Shown here piece after piece: positions 1 through 8,598 of a DNA stretch of 42,325 bases. Every line of letters starts with the position of its first letter. The stretch's first letter is position 1. The DNA is taken from NCBI GenBank assembly GCA_016218905.1, contig JACRCS010000049.1, positions 1 through 42,325 of the forward strand, in the 5' to 3' direction. The notes beneath the pieces are model-generated. The model was not told the DNA's origin. It did not search any database and saw only the letters and a list, made by a program, of their open reading frames with translations. A program made the translations under genes and the position numbers. The DNA comes from Deltaproteobacteria bacterium (GTDB lineage: Bacteria > Desulfobacterota_C > Deferrisomatia > Deferrisomatales > JACRMM01).

Positions 1-452
1 CGGCCAACGCCTGCAAGGCGGGCGCGTCGGTCCTCGTGGAAGAGATCCGCAAAGCCGGTGGCGACTGGAAGCCCGTCGGCACGCTCGTGATCGGGACGGT
101 CAGCGGCGACATCCACGACATCGGCAAGACCCTCGTCGCGACGCTCTTCGAAGCCTCCGGTTTCAACGTCGTGGACCTGGGCGTCAACATCGAGCCGGAG
201 GGCTTCGTGGAAGCCGTGAGGAACCATCGCCCGGATGTCTTGGGGCTCTCGTCCCTCCTCACGACCACCATGGGCGAGCAGAAGATCGTCATCGAAGCGC
301 TCGAACGGGAAAGCCTGCGGGCAGCCGTGAAGGTCCTCGTTGGAGGCGGCGCGGTGAGCCGGGACTGGGCGAGGGAGATCGGTGCGGACGGTTTCGGCGA
401 GAACGCGCAGGAGGCGGTCTGCGCGGCCAAAGCCCTCCTGGGCCTCTCTTAG
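1..452 (+). CDS. Corrinoid (cobamide-binding) methyl-carrier protein, 5' partial
   Basis: Carries the methyl-cobamide cofactor between a substrate:corrinoid methyltransferase and a downstream methyl acceptor; expected in the cytoplasm. The frame is open from base 3, so the N-terminal helical cap domain lies mostly outside the window; a GTG at 36 is internal. The B12-binding Rossmann domain shows the D-x-H-x-x-G signature (DIHDIG, axial His codon at 114-116), then LSSLLTTT and VGGGAV, which line the nucleotide tail in this family. It ends 19 bases before an MttB-family methyltransferase, the usual cognate pair (MttC/MtgC type). Family assignment is firm; the substrate is not defined by this gene. 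Confidence 0.93.
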   Translation, partial: ANACKAGASVLVEEIRKAGGDWKPVGTLVIGTVSGDIHDIGKTLVATLFEASGFNVVDLGVNIEPEGFVEAVRNHRPDVLGLSSLLTTTMGEQKIVIEALERESLRAAVKVLVGGGAVSRDWAREIGADGFGENAQEAVCAAKALLGLS

Positions 453-471
453 CGGGCGAGGGAGATCACAG

Positions 472-1911
472 ATGGCGACGCTAGGCATCGACTACGAACC
501 GCGGCTGAAGCTTCTCGCGGACACGGAGGTCCAAAGGATCCACGAGGCGAGCCTCGAAATCCTCGGGACCAGCGGGATCCGCTTCGAGGCCCCTGAGGCG
601 CTCGAACTTCTCGGAGGCGTCGGCTGCGACGTCGACCGGTCCAAGATGACGGTCCGCATCGAACGCGGCATCGTCGAGCAGGCACTCCAGCGCTGTCCCA
701 AGGAGTTCGTCCAGAAGGGGCGCACCCGCGAGCACGACCTATCCTTCAGCATCTCGCGGGTCTTCTTCGTCAACCACTCGGCCCCGTACATCAGGGACCT
801 CGAAACGGGCGCGCGGCGCGTCCCCACCCTCGCGGACGTCGGAGACCTCGTGCGGCTCATCGACGCGCTGGAGCACATGCACGCGATCTTCATCCCGGCG
901 CTGAACGTCTCGGACCAGCCGAAGGAGATCGCCCTCGAATCCGTCATGGCGGAGATCTTCCGGAAGACGGACAAGCCGACGATCGGGGCTTCTTTCGGCG
1001 GCTGTGCTCCATGGGTGGTCGAACTGGCGAACGCGGTCGGGGAGGACGTCATCGGCTGCGCCAGCGCGGTGCCGCCGATGATCTGGAAGAAGGAGATGTG
1101 CGAGGGCCTCATCACCTATGCGAAGGCCGACCACATCGTCTCTGTCTGTACGGGTATCGGGATGGGCACCTCCGGGCCGGCGACGATCGCGGGGACTCTC
1201 GTCCAGGGCGTGGCGGAGCTCCTCGCAGGAATCGTAATGGTCCAGGCCGCCCGGCCGGGAGTGAGGGTGGCGACGGCGACGCAGGCGGTGCCCATGGACC
1301 TGAAGACCGGCGACCTCGCCACCGGCGCCATCGAGGGAGGTCTCGTCACCGCAGGCTTCACGCAGATGTCCCACTACTACGGGCTGCCGATCCGTTCCCA
1401 GTTCCCGATGACGGACTCGAAGGTTCCCGACCAGCAGGCCGGCTCTGAGAAATGCACGCAGCTCATGCTCATCGCCATGGCCGGGAACAACTACCTCATC
1501 AGCGGCGGGGGGCTGGCGAACGAGTCGATCCTCTCCTACGAGCAGCTCGTCATCGACAACGAAGTCTATGGAATGGTCGGACGGGCGCTGCGAGGAATCG
1601 AGGTGACGGACGAGACCATGGCGGTCCAGGCCATCCGCGAGGTCGCCTCGGGCGCGCAGAACTTCCTCTCCCACCGGCACACCCAGAGGTGGTGCCGCAA
1701 GGAGATGTACCAGCCGAAGCTGAGCGACCGGGCCGTCTTCCAGACGTGGGTAAATGCCGGCTCGAAGGACGTCGCGGAAAGGGCGAAGGAGGTAGCCCGC
1801 CAGATCATCGCGACGCACAGCGCGCCGCCTCTGCCCGCGGAGGTCGAACGGGAGCTTACGTCGATCCTCCAGGCCGCACAGCGCGCAAAGGCAGGAGCAC
1901 GAACGGTGTAG
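472..1911 (+). CDS. Trimethylamine methyltransferase (MttB) superfamily protein, non-pyrrolysine type
   Basis: Predicted to move a methyl group from a quaternary or tertiary amine to the corrinoid protein encoded just upstream. The 479-residue product matches the length and N-terminal pattern of the MttB/MtgB family (LLADTEVQRIHEASLEILG, then GIRFEAPEALELL). The frame could be extended to 382, but ATG 472 follows GAGGGAG by about 8 bases and gives the normal family N-terminus. No in-frame TAG is present, so the pyrrolysine of archaeal MttB is absent. Relatives of this non-Pyl type act on glycine betaine, proline betaine, carnitine or gamma-butyrobetaine; which one applies cannot be read from the sequence. 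Confidence 0.9.
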   Translation: MATLGIDYEPRLKLLADTEVQRIHEASLEILGTSGIRFEAPEALELLGGVGCDVDRSKMTVRIERGIVEQALQRCPKEFVQKGRTREHDLSFSISRVFFVNHSAPYIRDLETGARRVPTLADVGDLVRLIDALEHMHAIFIPALNVSDQPKEIALESVMAEIFRKTDKPTIGASFGGCAPWVVELANAVGEDVIGCASAVPPMIWKKEMCEGLITYAKADHIVSVCTGIGMGTSGPATIAGTLVQGVAELLAGIVMVQAARPGVRVATATQAVPMDLKTGDLATGAIEGGLVTAGFTQMSHYYGLPIRSQFPMTDSKVPDQQAGSEKCTQLMLIAMAGNNYLISGGGLANESILSYEQLVIDNEVYGMVGRALRGIEVTDETMAVQAIREVASGAQNFLSHRHTQRWCRKEMYQPKLSDRAVFQTWVNAGSKDVAERAKEVARQIIATHSAPPLPAEVERELTSILQAAQRAKAGARTV

Positions 1912-1928
1912 CGAAAGACCTTTCACCG

Positions 1929-1946
1929 CCGCCGGAGAGCCGGCGG
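1929..1946 (+). terminator. GC hairpin after the methyltransferase gene
   Basis: CCGCCGG and CCGGCGG form a perfect 7-bp stem with an AGAG loop, 17 bases after the MttB-family stop. There is no U-rich tail, so it may weaken or process the transcript rather than end it. Confidence 0.3.
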
Positions 1947-2009
1947 AGGTTCCAATGGGGAGGAGAGCTCAGTCGTCCAGCAACCGAGCACTCCATGGAG
2001 GCCGCGATC

Positions 2010-3206
2010 ATGAGGAAGACAACAATCGGGTTGATGTTGGTAGTTGCGATTCTTGCGCTCCACCCGTCGGCGAGGGCCGAGGTCGGGGTGACGGACACGA
2101 CGATCCTCGTCGGGACGTCCACCGACTTCTCCGGTCCACTCGTCTTCGCCGGGACAGAGTCGATGGTGGGAGTCGAGTCTTACTTCGAGTATGTCAACTC
2201 CAAAGGAGGCGTACATGGGCGGAAGCTCGCCTGGAAGTGGTATGACCAGGCGTACAAGCCGCAGGAGGCGGTAATGAATGTGAAACGGCTCGTTGAGCAG
2301 GATGGTGTATTCTGTATCCTGATCAACGAAGGAACGGCCACGGTTGCTGCGGTCATACCATACCTTGAACAAAACAAGATTCCGCTGATCTTTCCTTTCC
2401 AGGGAGATTCCGCTTACCACGGCCGGAAGTATATTTTTAACACATTTGCTTATTACGACACCCAGACGAGGATCATCACGCAGTGGCTGATCGAAAAGAA
2501 AGGAATGAAGAAGATCGGGATCATCTACCAGGATGATGTCTACGGCCAGATGTACCTGGACGACCTCAAGAAGGAACTCGCGGCTCACGGGCTCTCCCTC
2601 GCGGCCGCCGAGTCGGTCAAGCGAGGGGCGGTCGACGTCGCCGCTCAGGTGGCCAAGCTCGCGGCGGCCGATCTCGACGCCTGCCTCATGGCCCTCGTCC
2701 CCGGGCCCGGCGCTCAGGTCCTCAAGGAGGCACAGAAGGTCGGCTGGAAGAAGGCGAAGATCGTGTCGGCGGGGCCGCTGACGGATGAGAAGTTCTTGAT
2801 CCTTTCGGGAGGCGCCGGGGAAGGCGTCCTGGGTCTTGCGCTCTGGCCCGACCCGGTGCACTCGCAGTTGCCCGCGATGAAGCAGTACCGCGAGATCGTG
2901 GCCAAGTACCGGCCTGGGCACGAGCCAAACCGCTACAGCCTCTTCGGCTATTTCTACGCCATGCTCTTCGTGGAGGGGCTCAAGGGCGCCGGGAGGGACC
3001 TCACGCGTGAGGGACTCATCAGATCGCTGGAATCCATCAAGAACTGGAAGAACGGGATCATCAACCCGGTGAGCTTCAGCCCCGAGGACCACCACGCGAC
3101 CGACGAAGGGTTCATGGTCGAGGTGCGGGACAACCGGTTCGTCCCCATCAGCGGATGGCTTTCCGTTCGCGGAGGGAAGATCAAGGAGACTCCCTTACAG
3201 CAATAG
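2010..3206 (+). CDS. Branched-chain amino acid/amide-type ABC transporter substrate-binding protein
   Basis: Periplasmic type I binding protein (Leu/Ile/Val-BP family) that would deliver a ligand to a Liv-type permease. ATG 2010 is chosen over the in-frame ATG 1995 because GGAGG at 1997-2001 sits 8 bases before it; it opens a signal peptide (MRKTTIGLMLVVAILALHPS, cleavage near ARA-EV). The mature start VGVTDTTILVGTSTDFSGPL is the standard first strand of the family, and the total of 398 residues is normal. No permease or ATPase genes of this class lie beside it; the nearest are at 18.5-24.0 kb. Its position after the MttB pair suggests a methylated amine ligand (inference). A central stretch near 2280-2520 is distinctly AT-richer than both flanks. 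Confidence 0.9.
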   Translation: MRKTTIGLMLVVAILALHPSARAEVGVTDTTILVGTSTDFSGPLVFAGTESMVGVESYFEYVNSKGGVHGRKLAWKWYDQAYKPQEAVMNVKRLVEQDGVFCILINEGTATVAAVIPYLEQNKIPLIFPFQGDSAYHGRKYIFNTFAYYDTQTRIITQWLIEKKGMKKIGIIYQDDVYGQMYLDDLKKELAAHGLSLAAAESVKRGAVDVAAQVAKLAAADLDACLMALVPGPGAQVLKEAQKVGWKKAKIVSAGPLTDEKFLILSGGAGEGVLGLALWPDPVHSQLPAMKQYREIVAKYRPGHEPNRYSLFGYFYAMLFVEGLKGAGRDLTREGLIRSLESIKNWKNGIINPVSFSPEDHHATDEGFMVEVRDNRFVPISGWLSVRGGKIKETPLQQ

Positions 3207-3211
3207 TGTCC

Positions 3212-3246
3212 GGGCGGCGCGGGTGCTCTCCGTTCCCGCGCCGCCC
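3212..3246 (+). terminator. Strong GC stem-loop between binding-protein gene and V4R gene
   Basis: GGGCGGCGCGGG (3212-3223) pairs perfectly with CCCGCGCCGCCC (3235-3246): 12 bp with an 11-base loop, starting 6 bases after the stop codon. A terminator is the simplest reading, although only a weak T-run follows. Confidence 0.5.
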
Positions 3247-3303
3247 TGAATGAGTCTTGGACGAGCCCGAACGTTTTGACCGACACCCCAAGGAGCCGAC
3301 CCG

Positions 3304-3867
3304 ATGGCCCCCCTCAGCCCGACGCCTCAACCCCCTGTCTCCACCCAGCCTGCTTCGGCCGCGTCCCCGGCATTACCGCTGGAATGGGACGCCGGCGCGG
3401 GCCGCCTCTCGATCGGCGGGCAAGCGTACCTGCTGATTCGACCTCAAACGCTCGCTCCGCTGGGGCAGGCGCCGGACCTCCTGGAGGCGGGCGGACGGGA
3501 GGGGGGCAGCCTCGCTGCGGGCTCCATGCTCGCTCGCGGCCTTTCGGGCCGAGAGGCGTTCGAGGAACTCCTCCGTGCGGGCGGACAAATCGGGTGGGGC
3601 ACCTTCACGCTTCGGAGTTGGGGCGAGTCGCGGGTCGAGGTAGAGCTCCGCAACTCCCCCTTCGCCCAGGCTGCGACGGGCCCCGACGCGCCGGCGTGCC
3701 ACCTGGTTCGAGGGATCCTGGCCGGAGCTCTCGCTCGGATCCTCGGTCGGGATGCTCGGGCCCGGGAGGAGAGGTGTGCGGCCATGGGACAGGAAGCCTG
3801 CCGGTTCGAGATCGAGTTCATGCCGAGGGAAGAGCGTCAGGTCGGGAAGGGCGGGGCCGGGACGTGA
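3304..3867 (+). CDS. V4R (4-vinyl reductase) domain protein
   Basis: Small soluble protein of 187 residues. The C-terminal half carries the V4R pattern: a conserved CHLVRGILAGALARILG segment, then EERCAAMGQEACRFEIEF, with the spaced Cys residues that occur in V4R domains of BchJ, XylR/DmpR-type sensors and archaeal regulators. The first 25 residues are Pro/Ser/Ala-rich and probably disordered. ATG 3304 follows AAGGAG at a suitable distance. V4R domains bind small hydrophobic molecules or metal, so a sensing or carrier role beside the transporter genes is possible, but no effector or DNA-binding domain is attached. Domain assignment is by pattern recognition only. Confidence 0.7.
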   Translation: MAPLSPTPQPPVSTQPASAASPALPLEWDAGAGRLSIGGQAYLLIRPQTLAPLGQAPDLLEAGGREGGSLAAGSMLARGLSGREAFEELLRAGGQIGWGTFTLRSWGESRVEVELRNSPFAQAATGPDAPACHLVRGILAGALARILGRDARAREERCAAMGQEACRFEIEFMPREERQVGKGGAGT

Positions 3868-3957
3868 AGCCCGGTGGAGCACAAAATAATGTTCTATTAG
3901 CATGAAATGCTGGAGGTGAACTCGTCTGCGCACAGGCGCCCACGACGGCGAAGTGCG

Positions 3958-3986
3958 TTGACCGGCAGCAAGTCGTGGTCTAAGCT
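3958..3986 (+). promoter_or_regulatory. Candidate sigma-70 promoter for the NitT/TauT-type transporter operon
   Basis: TTGACC (3958-3963) and TAAGCT (3981-3986) are separated by 17 bases and lie 40 bases before the binding-protein start at 4026. The surrounding 158-base gap (3868-4025) is clearly AT-richer than the genes. Prediction from motif spacing only. Confidence 0.4.
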
Positions 3987-4025
3987 CAACATCAACTACC
4001 ATTCTACTATACGAAAGAGGTCCCC

Positions 4026-5006
4026 ATGAAGACTCTGCTCGGAATCCTTGGGGCGGTACTCCTGGGTGCGACGCCTGTCGCAGCGCCGTGGATCGCGACC
4101 GCGGAGGAGGTGCCGACGATCCGCGTCGGCAGGCAGACGGCCGCGGAAGAGAACCTCTGGCTCATGATCGCAAACCCGAACCTCTCGCCGAATCTGGGCA
4201 AGGCGTACAAGGTCGAGTGGACGCAGTTCCGCGCGTCCGACATGGTCTTCAAAGCCTTCGAGGGCGGTCAGATCGACTTCGGCACCGTCAGCTCGAACGC
4301 CGCAATCGTCGCCATCTCGAAGGGGCTCGACCTGAAGATCCTCGCAAGCCTCAGCCGGGAGTCTGACCGGGGGTCCAAGACCCAGTACCTGGTAAGGGCC
4401 GACGGTCCGACGAAGATCGCCGATCTCAAGGGGAAGACGATCGGGATCAACGGCTACAGGACTTCGATCGAGCTCTGGGCCCGGGCGGCCTTGCGTCACG
4501 GCGGCCTGGATCCGGACCGGGACGTTCAGTGGGCGGTGGTGCCCTTTCCGGCCATGGCGGATGCAATCCGGAACGGCAAGATAGCCGTCGGTGGCCTTCC
4601 CCACGTGTTTTCCCACGGCGAGCTGGCCAAGGGGGACCTGAGGTCGCTCTTCACCTCCAAGACCGGGGTGCCCTTCGACGAGGAGCTCATGCTTCTGGCC
4701 GCCAAGACGGACTTCATCAAGAAGTACCCGGCAGCGACCCGCGCCTTCCTCGCAGATCTGGCGGCGGTGAACCGCTACTACCTGGCGGACCTGCGCCGGG
4801 CTCGGCAGGCCCTTCTCGATGCCAAGCTGATCGCCTTGCCCCCTCAGATCCTCTTCCAGCTGGTCGACTACGTTCGCGATCCCGCGCTGCGGCCGAGCGT
4901 CGAGGCACTGGAGAAGCAGCAGGAGCTCATGTTGTCGCAGGGGTTCCAGGAGACGAAGATCAACATGCGATCGGCCGTCGACGCCTCTTTTCTCCCGCCG
5001 AACTGA
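4026..5006 (+). CDS. NitT/TauT-family ABC transporter substrate-binding protein
   Basis: Periplasmic type II binding protein (SsuA/TauA/ThiY-like) of 326 residues. A signal peptide runs to about residue 27 (MKTLLGILGAVLLGATPVAA, then ATAEE). Family features include IRVGRQTAAEENLWLM at the first strand, GGQIDFGTVSSNAAIVAISKG where such proteins describe the alternative ligand loop, and IADLKGKTIGIN. The stop TGA overlaps the ATG of the ATPase gene (TGATG), so the transporter genes are translationally coupled. This family imports sulfonates, taurine, nitrate, thiamine precursors and other small anions or amines; the ligand here is unknown. Confidence 0.9.
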   Translation: MKTLLGILGAVLLGATPVAAPWIATAEEVPTIRVGRQTAAEENLWLMIANPNLSPNLGKAYKVEWTQFRASDMVFKAFEGGQIDFGTVSSNAAIVAISKGLDLKILASLSRESDRGSKTQYLVRADGPTKIADLKGKTIGINGYRTSIELWARAALRHGGLDPDRDVQWAVVPFPAMADAIRNGKIAVGGLPHVFSHGELAKGDLRSLFTSKTGVPFDEELMLLAAKTDFIKKYPAATRAFLADLAAVNRYYLADLRRARQALLDAKLIALPPQILFQLVDYVRDPALRPSVEALEKQQELMLSQGFQETKINMRSAVDASFLPPN

Positions 5007-5794
5007 TGGCAACACCGCTCATCTCGGCCAGAGGGCTGGAGAAGTCCTTCAGCCGGGCGGGCAAAGAGGTCGTCGCCATGCAGGGCCTGGACCTGACCGT
5101 GGACGAGGGCGAGTTCATCGCGATCGTCGGCCCTTCCGGCTGCGGAAAGACGACACTCCTGCACATGCTCGGCGGCTTCGAACCCGTCAGCAAAGGGGAT
5201 CTCCTCTTCGACGGCGCGCCCGTTGCCGGGCCCGGGACCGACCGGGGGATCGTGTTCCAGGAATTTGCTCTGTACCCCTGGCGCACGGTCGAGGACAACG
5301 TGACCTGGGCGCTGGAGATCCGGGGCAGCAGCAAGGCGGACAGGCGAGCCGTCGCTGACCGCCTGCTCCGCAAGGTCGGCTTGACGCACTTCCGCGACCA
5401 CTACCCTGCCGAGCTCTCCGGCGGGATGAAGCAGCGCGTCGCCATCGCGCGCACGCTCGCGTTCGACCCGCGGATCTTGTTGATGGATGAGCCCTTCGGC
5501 GCCCTCGACGCCCAGAACCGCGAACTCATGCAGGAAGAACTGCAGGCCCTCTGGAACGAGACCCGGAAGACCGTCGTCTTTGTCACCCATGATATCGAAG
5601 AAGCGGTCTATCTCGGGGATCGGGTGATCGTCTTTACGGCTCGCCCGGGCCGGGTGAAAGCGGATGTTCGGATCGAGCTGCCCCGCCCGCGCGCCATCGA
5701 GGTGAAGAAGACGGCGGGCTACCTCGAATACCGGAACCGGGTCTGGGACCTGTTGCGGGACGAGGTACTGGAGACGCGAAAGGAGTTTGCGTAA
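5006..5794 (+). CDS. NitT/TauT-family ABC transporter ATP-binding protein
   Basis: Cytoplasmic ATPase of a SsuB/TauB-type importer, 262 residues. ATG 5006 shares one base with the preceding stop. Motifs in order: Walker A GPSGCGKTT, Q-loop IVFQEFALYPWRTV, signature LSGGMKQRVAIARTL, Walker B ILLMDEPFGALD, and switch His in VTHDIEEAVYL. It is the only ATPase gene for the two permeases that follow, so a homodimer of this subunit would serve a permease heterodimer. Confidence 0.94.
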   Translation: MATPLISARGLEKSFSRAGKEVVAMQGLDLTVDEGEFIAIVGPSGCGKTTLLHMLGGFEPVSKGDLLFDGAPVAGPGTDRGIVFQEFALYPWRTVEDNVTWALEIRGSSKADRRAVADRLLRKVGLTHFRDHYPAELSGGMKQRVAIARTLAFDPRILLMDEPFGALDAQNRELMQEELQALWNETRKTVVFVTHDIEEAVYLGDRVIVFTARPGRVKADVRIELPRPRAIEVKKTAGYLEYRNRVWDLLRDEVLETRKEFA

Positions 5795-6568
5795 TTGCGG
5801 CCGTCGCGCCCTTCTCGTCTGTGGGGAGCCGTGCTGCCCGTCGTCCTGCTGCTCGCGTGGGAGTACTATGCGAGCCAGGGACGCCTGCCAAGGTACTTCC
5901 CCGCTCCCTCGTCGATCGGGCTGCAGTGGCTCGAGATGGCCGGGAGCGGTGAGCTGCTCCGGAACACGGTCTGGAGCCTCTACAGGGCGCTCGCCGCGTT
6001 TGCGCTGGGCGCGTTCTTCGGCGCACTCGCCGGGCTGCTGTCGGGCACGGTGGGGGCCGTAGAGCGTTTCCTCGACCCGATCATTTCCCTTACCTATCCG
6101 ATCCCGAAGATCGCCGCGCTCCCGATCGTCTTTGCCCTCTTCGGGCTCGGCGAGCTGTCGAAGATCGTGATCATCTGCATCTCCGTCTTCTTCCCGGCCT
6201 ATCTGGCGGCGTTCTCCGGCGCCAAGGCGACCTCCCGCGTCCACGTCTGGGCCGCCCGGAACATGGGGGCGCGACCCGTGCAAGTCTTCTTCCGGGTTGT
6301 ACTTCCCTCGGCGCTCCCGGAGTTTTTCAACGGGCTGCGCGTAGCGCTCGCGTTCTCCTTCATCGTGATGTTCGTGGCCGAGGTGGTGTCCTCCACGAAG
6401 GGGCTGGGTCACCTCATCGTCTTCGCCGAAGAGAACACCCGGTTCGACATCATGTACGTCGCGATCATCAGCATCGGCATCATCGGTCTGCTCGCCGATC
6501 GGCTTCTGCTGGCGGTGCGGAGCCGTTTGCTGGTCGGCCAGCTCGCGGTGACGGAGGGCGGCCGTTGA
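5795..6568 (+). CDS. NitT/TauT-family ABC transporter permease (first of two)
   Basis: Inner-membrane permease of 257 residues, SsuC/TauC-like. The start is TTG 5795, directly after the ATPase stop and 10 bases after AGGAG; no ATG gives the normal N-terminus. It has about six hydrophobic segments and the cytoplasmic EAA loop (AARNMGARPVQVFFRVVLPS) that docks on the ATPase. A conserved YPIPKIAALPI segment is repeated almost exactly in the next gene (YPIPKISLYPV), showing an old tandem duplication. Confidence 0.9.
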   Translation: MRPSRPSRLWGAVLPVVLLLAWEYYASQGRLPRYFPAPSSIGLQWLEMAGSGELLRNTVWSLYRALAAFALGAFFGALAGLLSGTVGAVERFLDPIISLTYPIPKIAALPIVFALFGLGELSKIVIICISVFFPAYLAAFSGAKATSRVHVWAARNMGARPVQVFFRVVLPSALPEFFNGLRVALAFSFIVMFVAEVVSSTKGLGHLIVFAEENTRFDIMYVAIISIGIIGLLADRLLLAVRSRLLVGQLAVTEGGR

Positions 6569-7344
6569 CGTTGCGGGCGGGGTGTACGAATCTCTTGCGG
6601 CACTACTACTCGGTGCTCGTGCTCTTCGCCACCTACGAACTGGCGAACCGGCTCGGGCTCGTCTCCCGGCGCCTCTTCCCTAGCCTCGAGGCTATCGGTC
6701 AGCAGCTCTGGAAGTACCTGGAAAACGGCGACCTCGTGTACCACGCCGCCATCTCAATCGGCCGGGCGTTGGGCGGGTTTTCCCTGGCCCTTGCCTTCGG
6801 GGTGCTGCTCGGTACGGCCATGGCCCGGTCCCGGCTGGTGGAGAGTCTGTTCGAGCCGCTCTTCACCTTCGGCTATCCGATCCCGAAGATCTCCCTCTAC
6901 CCCGTGTTCATCTTCATCTTCGGCTTGGGCACGGGTTCCAAGGTAGCTCTGGTCTTCCTGGAGTGCCTCTACCCGATCGCGATCCACGCCTGTGCCGGGA
7001 TGCGCTCCGCGGAGCGAGTGCTGGTGTGGGCCGCCCGGAACATGGGCGCCACCCGCTCACAGCTCTTCTGGAAGGTCCTGGTGCCGTCGGCCCTGCCGAC
7101 GCTCTTTACCGGGATCCGCATCGCGCTGCCGGTGTCGCTCATCGTCACCCTGGTGACCGAGATGATCGGAGAGAGCCGGGGCCTAGGCTACTTCGTTACC
7201 TTCGCCTCGGCCTCTTTCGAGTACGCGCGTGCGCTCGCCGGATTCTTCCTGATCGGGGTGATCGGCTTCTGCCTCGATCGCCTGCTCGTCTCCTTGCGAA
7301 AGCGAGTGATCTTCTGGCAGAGGAGCGCGTTTGCCGCAGTCTGA
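6565..7344 (+). CDS. NitT/TauT-family ABC transporter permease (second of two)
   Basis: Paralogue of the preceding permease, 259 residues, starting at TTG 6565 and overlapping the upstream stop by 4 bases (TTGA). It has its own EAA loop (AARNMGATRSQLFWKVLVPS) and about six membrane segments. Because two related permeases are co-translated with a single ATPase, the natural prediction is a heterodimeric membrane domain, unlike the usual SsuC/TauC homodimer. The TTG at 6571 is an alternative start two codons later. Confidence 0.9.
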   Translation: MTLRAGCTNLLRHYYSVLVLFATYELANRLGLVSRRLFPSLEAIGQQLWKYLENGDLVYHAAISIGRALGGFSLALAFGVLLGTAMARSRLVESLFEPLFTFGYPIPKISLYPVFIFIFGLGTGSKVALVFLECLYPIAIHACAGMRSAERVLVWAARNMGATRSQLFWKVLVPSALPTLFTGIRIALPVSLIVTLVTEMIGESRGLGYFVTFASASFEYARALAGFFLIGVIGFCLDRLLVSLRKRVIFWQRSAFAAV

Positions 7345-7469
7345 CGGAGCTTCGACCCGCAGCACCCGAGAACGGTCCCGTATCCCCTCCGGACGGTAGA
7401 AGTGGGTGACCTCGCCGGAGGATCTCGTCGTCACCCGGAAGTCCCCCTTTTCGAGGAGGTAGAGGCAGC

Positions 7470-8567
7470 ATGAGCACGCTCAAGGTTGCGGTGGTGGGGG
7501 GCGGAAACGGCTCGTACACGATGGCGGCCGACATGGCCCTGGCCGGTCACGAAGTCCGAATGTGTCCGGGGCCCCGAGAGCGGCACCAGGAGGTCTGGGA
7601 GAGCCGCTCGATCCGGATCTCGGGCCTCGGCCGCACGGGGGAGGGGCGGCTCGTGGCCGTGAGCGACGACCTGCGGGAAGTCGTCGTCGGCGCCGACCTC
7701 GTCTTTTGCTCCGATCCCGCCCCCAGCCAGCCTACTCGGGCCAAGACCCTGGCGCCGCACCTGGAGGCGGGACAGGTGGTCTTTCTCTCCCCCGGTTCCC
7801 TGGGCTCCTACCTCTGCGCCAAGATCGTCCGGGAGGAGGGTGGTTCGCAGGAGGTCGCTTTCGTCGAACCCGGAACGCTCCCGTACCTGACGCGGAAGAC
7901 GGGCCCTGCGGAGGTCCAGGTGAGCGGGCGCGCCGCGCACCTCCCGGTGGGGGTCTTTCCCGCGCGGGAGACGGCCCGGGCCCTGGAGCGGGTGCGCCGG
8001 GTCTATCCGGCGGCCCACCCGGTCGAAAACGCCCTCTCGGTCGCCCTCCTGAACGTTGGACCGATCCTCCACTCGGTGCTGGTGCTCCTCAACACGGGGC
8101 CCATTGAACACCTCGCGTCCTGGGACATCCACAACGAGGGGACGAGCCCCTCCGTGAAGAAGCTGATTCTGGCCCACGACGCGGAGCGGATCCGGGTGCG
8201 AACGGCACTCGGCTTCGCCCCGCCTCACTACCCGATGCGGGATCACTACGACCCTTCCGGAGATGCGGAGTGGATGTACGGCCGCAAGGCGCACGTGGAC
8301 CTCGTAAAGAGCGAGAAGTGGCGGGAAAAGCTCAGCTTCTCCCACCGCTACGTGGTCGAGGACGTCCGATGCAACCTAGCGCTCCAGAGTTCGGTCGGAC
8401 GCCTGGCTCGAGTGGAGACCCCGATCGCCGACGCCCTCTTGACTTTGATCGGAACGATCGTCGGAGAGGAATTCAGGCAGACGGGCAGGAGCCGTGCGTC
8501 TCTCGGCCTCGGAGATCTTTCCCTGCCGGAACTGACGCGCCTTCTCGACCGGGGTTTTCGGGCGTAG
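7470..8567 (+). CDS. Octopine/nopaline dehydrogenase-family NAD(P)-dependent oxidoreductase
   Basis: 365-residue enzyme. The N-terminal Rossmann domain begins VAVVGGGNGSYTMAADMALAGHEV, where GGNG plus A is the family's dinucleotide signature, and GADLVFCSDPAPSQ follows. The C-terminal opine-dehydrogenase helical domain contains NVGPILHSVLVLLNTGPIEH; the His in this block matches the catalytic His of octopine dehydrogenases. GAGGAGG precedes ATG 7470 by 10 bases. Family members reductively join, or oxidatively split, an amino acid and a 2-oxo acid (an N-carboxyalkyl amine). Next to amine-demethylation genes a catabolic role on a secondary-amine acid is plausible, but this is inference. Confidence 0.85.
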   Translation: MSTLKVAVVGGGNGSYTMAADMALAGHEVRMCPGPRERHQEVWESRSIRISGLGRTGEGRLVAVSDDLREVVVGADLVFCSDPAPSQPTRAKTLAPHLEAGQVVFLSPGSLGSYLCAKIVREEGGSQEVAFVEPGTLPYLTRKTGPAEVQVSGRAAHLPVGVFPARETARALERVRRVYPAAHPVENALSVALLNVGPILHSVLVLLNTGPIEHLASWDIHNEGTSPSVKKLILAHDAERIRVRTALGFAPPHYPMRDHYDPSGDAEWMYGRKAHVDLVKSEKWREKLSFSHRYVVEDVRCNLALQSSVGRLARVETPIADALLTLIGTIVGEEFRQTGRSRASLGLGDLSLPELTRLLDRGFRA

Positions 8568-8598
8568 CGGCGGCTCCTGAGTGAGAAAGGAGACCGAC

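Noticed and set aside
472..1911. Possible pyrrolysine (in-frame TAG) in the MttB-family gene
   Set aside because: The frame has no internal TAG; the protein belongs to the non-pyrrolysine group.
4868..6412. Minus-strand open frame of 514 codons
   Set aside because: Antisense to the transporter ATPase and permease; no motifs.
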